Of a DNA stretch of 64,000 nucleotides, positions 58,149 to 64,000 are shown one piece after another (position 1 is the first letter of the stretch; each line of letters starts with the position of its first letter). A program made the position numbers and the translations under genes. Source of the stretch: Sesamum alatum (lineage: Eukaryota > Streptophyta > Magnoliopsida > Lamiales > Pedaliaceae); NCBI GenBank assembly GCA_034509735.1, contig JACGWO010000001.1, positions 14,462,854 through 14,526,853 of the forward strand, written 5' to 3'. The notes below the pieces were generated by a model that saw only the letters and a list, made by a program, of their open reading frames with translations, was not told the DNA's origin and made no database searches.

Positions 58149-58904
58149 TAGAAAACGTATAAAATGAAGTCTTTGTCCTTATCAAATTACTTATCAATTT
58201 GAAAAGAAAAACAAAAGCAAAGGACAATGTAAAAGCACATTAAAATAATTTTGGTTTTACATATAAATCAACCTCCCTTTGTATAATTGTTATAGACTTG
58301 CAAATTCTAAAGGAATCTCTCAAACACACCTGCAAATTAGAAGTTGAAATTTCATAAATAATAGAACATAAGACTAATTAGAACTCAAAATATGAAAATT
58401 CTAATCCAATCCAATCTAATGTTGCCCAAATCACAAAAACCAAACACAATTACAAGATGTCAATTCAATAAGCCAGAAGGCGATGGACACAACACGAAAT
58501 CCTTGGAATTAAATAAAAATCAAACACAATTACAAAATGTCAATTCAACACTTTGTTTAATTTCATATATCATACTTTTAATAATTAATATACCATGATA
58601 ATAAGAAGTGGAATCCAACCTTGTTTTGGGATGTTTATGCACAAAGAGAGAGGGGGGAAGGGGTTAGAACGTGTGATTGTGGTTTGGTTTTGGAGAGAGA
58701 GAGAGAAAAGAGAAGAGTTTGGGTAGTTTCCAATTTTGGTATGAGAACTACAAAAATATGCTAACTTTCCATTTTTAACCTCTACAAATTAAAGAATTCA
58801 TTTTGTAGAAATAAAGAGGTGAATGGATTATGCAAAAATGAAGGTTATTTTTTTGTAAAATTACACAAATAACTTCCTTCTTACACAAAAAAGAGGCTTT
58901 GCTT

Positions 58905-60130
58905 TTATAATTAGTATAAATAATAATATAGATATAAATATATATATATATATTAATCGATGAGGCAAGTCGTTCCTGTATGTATATACTAAGTAATATT
59001 TTACGTTTTTAAAATATATCATAAATATATATATATATACAAACTAATAAATTAATATCAAAAAATAAAAATAAAAATCAATTTTGAGGTATTATTGACA
59101 TAATAAAAAATTTTGTATCGTGGTGTAACTAACCGCTTTTTGTGAATAAAAATAAGAATTTTTTTATATTAATATAGATATATATATATATATTTTGACA
59201 TGGGAAATAAATTTATCGTGTTTTTTTAATATAATTTCTATTTTTTTTTTTTCCGATAATTGGTTCTGATCTCCACTTCCTATATCAGCCATAAGCGGAT
59301 TATCTAAAAGAAAAAAAGAAAGAAAAATAGAGAGAAAAGAAAATTCAGCCACAGGTGAACTCCATGTCTTAATTGATCATAATTAGCTGATTTATTTTGA
59401 ATTTTTAATTGATAATTTGTTTTTCCAAATAAAAGTATCACAACAATTAAGTTATATTTTTAAAAAATTGCCTGATATGTAAATAATGGTATTAATCTAT
59501 ACTATTATATAAAAGAAACTAATTTTTGATTCACAAATGACGGTTAATGACACACCATTTTTTTGTAATGTCAAAAATCATCATTAACTAATATGATAAC
59601 TACTTTATTCAACTTTTCAAATTTTATATTAATTGATAAATTAGTTTCGTCTTTCTTTCCTTCTTGTTTTTTTAATGTGATGTGTTAGTTTATATATTTT
59701 ACTTTTATTTATAATATATTTTAAAGTATAAAAAATTATTTACTATATACACGCAAGAACGGCGTGCCACGACGACTAGTATATTTAGAAAAACCTAATA
59801 CATGTGCATGAATTTGTTACAAAACTTTTGAATGATACAAGTTTTAGTTGATGTGGCCTCGGTTTAAAAATGAATAAAATTAATAAAATTGGGGCTCATT
59901 TAAAGGTTCATGATCACCTCAAAATCGACTGTGAACAATAGTGTGTCGGTCCTGAATCAAGTTTTTTCAAGCTTGTCCGTTGTAATTTTGGGCAGACCCA
60001 AATTACTGTGCACCTTCATATGTCTATTTTTATCACTATAAGTGAAAAAATACATTTATTACAAGAGCCGTATCTAAAAAGAAAAGATGATATTTATATA
60101 GCACATAACATGTGGTGCAAAATATCATAA
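58905..60130. other. Orphan 2-ODD 5' flank, copy E
   Basis: A second partial upstream copy without a gene, starting in the ATATAGATATAAATATA tract and running through CAGCCACAGGTGAACTCCAT (about 59346), the conserved AGTGTGTCGGTCCTGAATCA (about 59939), to about 60130. It lacks the TATTTTCTA MITE region and is interrupted by a small Helitron. Confidence 0.75.
59496..59779 (+). mobile_element. 284-bp non-autonomous Helitron
   Basis: It starts TCTATACTATTATATAAAAG after A (59495) and ends with a small GGCGTGCC hairpin then CTAG (59776-59779) before T. Copies 1 and 3 are uninterrupted at this place (GGTATTTATATATTTT near 6773), confirming insertion between A and T without duplication. No coding capacity. 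Confidence 0.85.
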
Positions 60131-61714
60131 GATTTTCTATACTAAAAATAAAAATAGTCTCGAAAATATTCTAAACATCAATTACAAACAAAGAATTCAA
60201 ACATTGTTCCATCACAACAGAAAGTTATTATTTCTTGTCTTTTTTCTTCATTTTATTTTCACTTCCACTAAGTGGTTAAGTAAAATTTGATTAAGTAAAA
60301 AAAAAAATTACATCAATTATAATTATTATATTTTTTTTTACCTAATATCTTTTATACATCACATCAACTATCATCGGATTGGGACAACTCCACATTGCAT
60401 CGTACTCTTTCGTTTCGTCCCATTGGGACAACTCCACGTTTCCTTTTTGTTTTTTTTTTTTTTTTTTTTTTTTCTGAAGAACAAAATCAAGTTTGTCCCA
60501 AATGTTGTAAAATTAGACCCAAAAGTTGCAGTTTTTTTATGGTGAGACTAACTTTATAATGTTTTCCTAAAGTGTGGGACTAATATTGGTTATTTCAGAA
60601 AGTATGTGACTAATATTGCAAACCACCAAATACTTTGGGACCAAAATTACAATTTTCTCTGGCTTGTGGTGTAACATTAGGCCTCGCGCTTCGATATACT
60701 AATAGATATGGCACGCCATTTTTGTGTACATATAATAAATAATTTTTCACATTTTAAAATATATATTATAAATAAAAATAAAATATATAAACCAATATAT
60801 TATATTAAAAAATAGAAAGAAAGAAAAAAAACTAATTTATCAGTTAGTGTAACATTTGAAAATTGAATCAGTTACTTATCTTATCAGTTGAAGGGCATTT
60901 TAACATCACAAAAAAATGGTTGTGACGGCGTTATTAACTGCCATTTATGAGTGTAAAATGTCTTTTCTTTTTATATTAGTATAAATACAAAGGAATTGAG
61001 AGATTTAGGCGTATATTGTCGCATATTGATTGATTTGAAAATATTGTTGTATTGAATTAATTTTTAAATTTAAATATATTAAATTATGCAATTAAATTGA
61101 ATCTTATAAAAAAGAAAAGAAATCAACAAAGAACGACTTGTATGTATATTAACGACTTTCGGAAATATATAATGAAACTTATATTATGCATAAGCTTTAA
61201 AGCAATTCTTTTTTTTTTAAAGCAATTCTTTTTTTTTTTTTTGATTTCGTAATTTTTTTTAAAGCAATTCATTATGTCAATAAATTTTAATTTTAATTTT
61301 ATATTGAATGTGATCGGTGCCATTAGTAAATATTATGTCTGATTGGTAATCTTAAATTTTAAACCCAAATCTTGACAGCCACACACTAACATGCATATGT
61401 TAGGCCAAAGAAAAATATAAGGGTTAAATTAAATTTATCCCCAATATTAAGAGAAATGAAAAATAAACATAGTACTTTATTCCTATGAATTTCTAAAAAA
61501 GAAGCAAAAAGATCCCTCAGGCAATTGAGTGAGGTTTACTCGTTCATTATTATTATTTTGTAACTTTTAACTATAAAATTGTATTTATATCCTTATTAAA
61601 ATCGTTTGATATAATTTGAATATATAGTCGACTAACATTCAACGATTTAGATATTACTTAATTTAAATCAATTATATAGTATGATTAAAATTATATAATA
61701 TATAAATATATATA
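60131..61714. other. AT-rich non-coding DNA with short repeats
   Basis: No gene. It holds a directly repeated TGGGACAACTCCAC (about 60377 and 60423), T runs, a GTGGGACTAATATTGG repeat and, at 61196-61270, three copies of AAAGCAATTC joined by T runs. Confidence 0.5.
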
Positions 61715-62060
61715 GAGAGAGGGGGGCTTCGAGGTCAGTGATGAGGAAAGGGCGGCGAAGGTAAAGGGGGAGGAAGAGGAGGCAGCAGATCTCGGAGGAA
61801 GAAGAAGACTTGCGCGACGAGGTAGGGAAAAGGGGGCGGTGGCAATGGGGAGGAGGGGGAAGGGAAGGGGGCGCGATAGCGTGGGGGGAAAGGGGCAGGC
61901 GAGATTGGGCGGTGGCAATGGGAAAGGGGGGCGACGACGGCGTGGAGGAGGTGGAAGGGGAAGGGGGTGGGCGTAACTGGACAGTGGCAACGGGGAAAGG
62001 GGAAGGGGAAGGGGAAGGAGGGGGTGGCACGACGGTCCAGCGGCGGAGGCAATAATGGCG
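61715..62060. repeat. Purine-rich (G/A on the plus strand) low-complexity tract
   Basis: About 340 bp of nearly all-purine plus strand (GGGGGAGG, GGAAGGGG, GGTGGCAATGGGGA), far richer in G than the surrounding DNA. Overlapping minus-strand frames rich in Pro and Ser are artefacts of this composition. A decayed repeat of about 60 bp around GGTGGCAATGGG can be traced. Confidence 0.7.
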
Positions 62061-62586
62061 GATTGGGGGAAGGGAAATAATAATATAAATATATGTTAAT
62101 TTTTATACACAATAGAAGATAATATTTTTATTAAGCTGAAATTTTGTCCAGATGCATTAACCGCCTATGTGGTACACTGCTTGGCTTAGGACGGGTAATT
62201 TGCTCTATCTATAATAATATAGGGGGATAAGTTACTGTTTTATTTTTCATAGAGGATAAATTGCTCATTTTCCTTAACATAGAGGGGAAATACATTTTTC
62301 ACATAAATATAATATTTAATCATGACTAATTATCATGATTAAAAAAAAAGTAACCCTCGTAATAAATAATTATTGAGCAGGGCTATGCAATATTTATTGA
62401 CAATGGTATTGCGAGGGTGTTTAAGATATTTGACATAGTTAGAATCCATGACGAATATTTTTATCATGGTTAAGAGCCACGGCGAATACTTTTGCCATGG
62501 TAAATAAGGCAAGTTTTTATATCGATTTTATTTAATCATGGTTAATAATGATAATTACATCGGTGTTTAGTTCATAGTAATTGAAA
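62061..62586. other. Non-coding DNA with ATGGTTAA/GCCATGG motifs
   Basis: No gene. The stretch at 62320-62580 has repeated CATGGTTAA, GCCACGGCGAATA and GCCATGGTAAATA motifs like those at 18470-18610; it may be a degraded CACTA subterminal region. Confidence 0.35.
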
Positions 62587-63511
62587 CGGTAGATTACTGT
62601 GAACTCCCTTGAGGTTTGGCATAATTACGGATACTCACTCATTTTTTTCAAAATTTCAAATAACCCCCTGGGGTATGTAACCATCTAAGAAATAACACAT
62701 TTTCATTCATTTTTATAAATGAACTTACCAAAATGCCCTTATATAAATTGAAATATTTTTTTATTAATTATAAGATTTTCTAAATATTTTTATGGGTTAA
62801 TTACATTTAGACCCCCTCTGAAAATGCATAATTAGACTTTCCCCCCAAAGAAGTTTTGAAATTACATTTACACCCCCTCTAAAAAAATTTTGTTTACAGC
62901 TGACCTCCATTCGTTAAAGTTTGGGCGGAAAATGTTCATTTCAACAAAAATAATTACATAAATTTTCAATTTTACCTCTCATTTAACATTCTCGTGCAAT
63001 AATTTTGTACTTATAAGAAAAAAATATAATAATATTGGCCTCACTCCATACATATATGTTACACTTATCCTCTTATAAGTAAAAAAATATACATGAGAAT
63101 GTTAAATGATGGAAAAAATTGAAAATTTGTGTAATTATTTTTGTTGACGTGAACATTTTTCGTCCAAACTCTAACGGATGGGGGTCAGGTGTAAACAGAG
63201 AATTTTCGGAGGGGGTGTAAGTGTAATTTCAAAATTTTTTTGGGGGAAAGTGTAATTATACATTCTCAGAGGGGGTGTAAGTGTAATTAACCCTATTTTT
63301 AAAATGCATAGAGAAAGGTTTCCTATATTTTTCACAAAGAAGAGGAATAAAGTAATTTGCCTTGGCTAAATTTTCTATAATTTAAAAAAGAAAAACAATG
63401 GCAAAATGGAAAGTTCTAGACCTTTGGTTCAGGAGGATATCTATAATTTTTGAAAAAATGAGGGGATATTCGTAATTACGCATACCTCAAGGGAGGTCAT
63501 TGTAATTCAAC
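62587..63511. mobile_element. Outer Mutator-like MITE hosting a nested MITE
   Basis: Terminal inverted repeats of about 60 bp or more (GATTACTGTGAACTCCCTTG against GAATTACAATGACCTCCCTT). Flanked by GTAATTGAAA at 62577-62586 and 63512-63521. Its middle is interrupted by the element at 62794-63293. No coding capacity. Confidence 0.75.
62794..63293. mobile_element. Mutator-like MITE, second copy, nested
   Basis: Same element as 22080-22576 (GGGTTAATTACATTTAGACC). The flanks TATTTTTAT (62785-62793) and TATTTTTAA (63294-63302) match at 8 of 9 positions, a slightly decayed duplication. Confidence 0.8.
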
Positions 63512-63521
63512 GTAATTGAAA

Positions 63522-64000
63522 TGTAGGCAACAATATTTTTTTCCTAGTAACTATAGAAATAAAATGAAAAAATTATATTTTTGGTCCTATAATATTTTAA
63601 AGGGGATAATTTCACTTTTGATACCCTAATTACACTTTTTTTTCACTTTTGGTACCCCATGTTTCTAAATCATCAGACTTGGTACCCAAATTTTTTATTG
63701 TTCATCCACCTGAGTACCCTCCATTATGTTGACCGTTAAAACAAACGGTCAACCCAATTTTAAAGGGAAAGTTGGCGATTTCTTGTCTATTTAAGTTTAT
63801 GTTTGACTATTATTTTATGAACACAAAAAATAGACTTGAAATAGTGGAATTGAGAAAATTTTGGCAACAAACGAGAAGGGTGAGTAGAGATTAATTTCAG
63901 TCTTACTCAAATTCGAGTGCATATTCGTCTAATAAGAACATTTATGTGGAAAAAATATATCGTGAGTGTAGAATTGAGCTACCATTGAAGACTTTTTGTA
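63522..64000. other. Non-coding repeat DNA at the window edge
   Basis: Contains GGTACCC-rich sequence (63600-63720) with GACCGTTAAAACAAACGGTC, a small inverted repeat, at 63731-63750. This looks like another MITE arm cut by the window end. No gene seen. Confidence 0.4.

Larger units (their letters stand above)
55447..58900. other. Orphan 2-ODD 5' flank, copy D
   Basis: Homology to the 2-ODD upstream region starts just before the position of the ATG (GTTGTGTGTGTTTGGTGC) and continues through leader, TATA box and about 3 kb of flank, but no coding exon lies on the gene side; that side joins block B repeats at about 55440. It carries the MITE at 56986, a second MITE at 55537, an expanded ATA repeat, a 240-bp deletion at about 57518 and a private insert at 57604-58148. 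Confidence 0.8.

Noticed and set aside
61668..62112. Proline/serine-rich minus-strand frames of 99-125 codons
   Set aside because: Three overlapping frames are all open because the strand is nearly pure pyrimidine. There is no codon bias or domain, so they are composition artefacts.

Overview
This is nuclear DNA of a flowering plant, almost certainly a eudicot. It is AT-rich, its genes have GT-AG introns, and it is packed with plant transposon families: CACTA, Helitron, Mutator-like MITEs, Ty3/gypsy Tat-type, Ty1/copia and LINE. The species cannot be read from the sequence. An asterid is a guess. No rRNA, tRNA or CRISPR was seen.

The only intact host genes are two nearly identical, four-exon, minus-strand genes for a 356-residue Fe(II)/2-oxoglutarate-dependent dioxygenase (2-ODD): copy 1 (4593-5963) and copy 3 (48816-50186). 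A third, more diverged paralogue (copy 2, 30087-38716) is dead. Its exon 1 is split by a 7.3-kb compound Ty3/gypsy insertion with a GAATC target duplication, and it also carries two frameshifts and a lost splice donor. Two further orphan copies of the 2-ODD 5' flank without coding sequence lie at 55447-58900 and 58905-60130. The locus is therefore a decaying 2-ODD cluster with two survivors.

Layout: positions 1-20440 and 44207-55440 are a large segmental duplication (blocks A and B). Each holds a LINE relic, a 3.1-kb Helitron, a 2-ODD gene and its 5' flank, and shared repeats. Block A also carries a 7.6-kb CACTA element (9064-16667, TSD AGA) whose empty site is preserved in B. That element contains a captured eIF3f-like exon and a nested Helitron. 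Between the blocks lie a second CACTA-like element with a captured CSN7-like exon (21603-24935), a TNP2-coding CACTA relic (24936-29087), the dead 2-ODD with its retroelement, a MULE transposase relic (40200-41005) and a copia relic (42135-44206). The right-hand end (60-64 kb) is nested MITEs, AT-rich DNA and a purine-rich tract.

No new multi-gene system was found. The most unusual signals are the compound retroelement with three successive hairpin-bearing tandem arrays in its 3' untranslated region, the exon captures, and a set of filled and empty transposon sites that date events in the duplicated 2-ODD locus. All identities come from reading the sequence without database searches.
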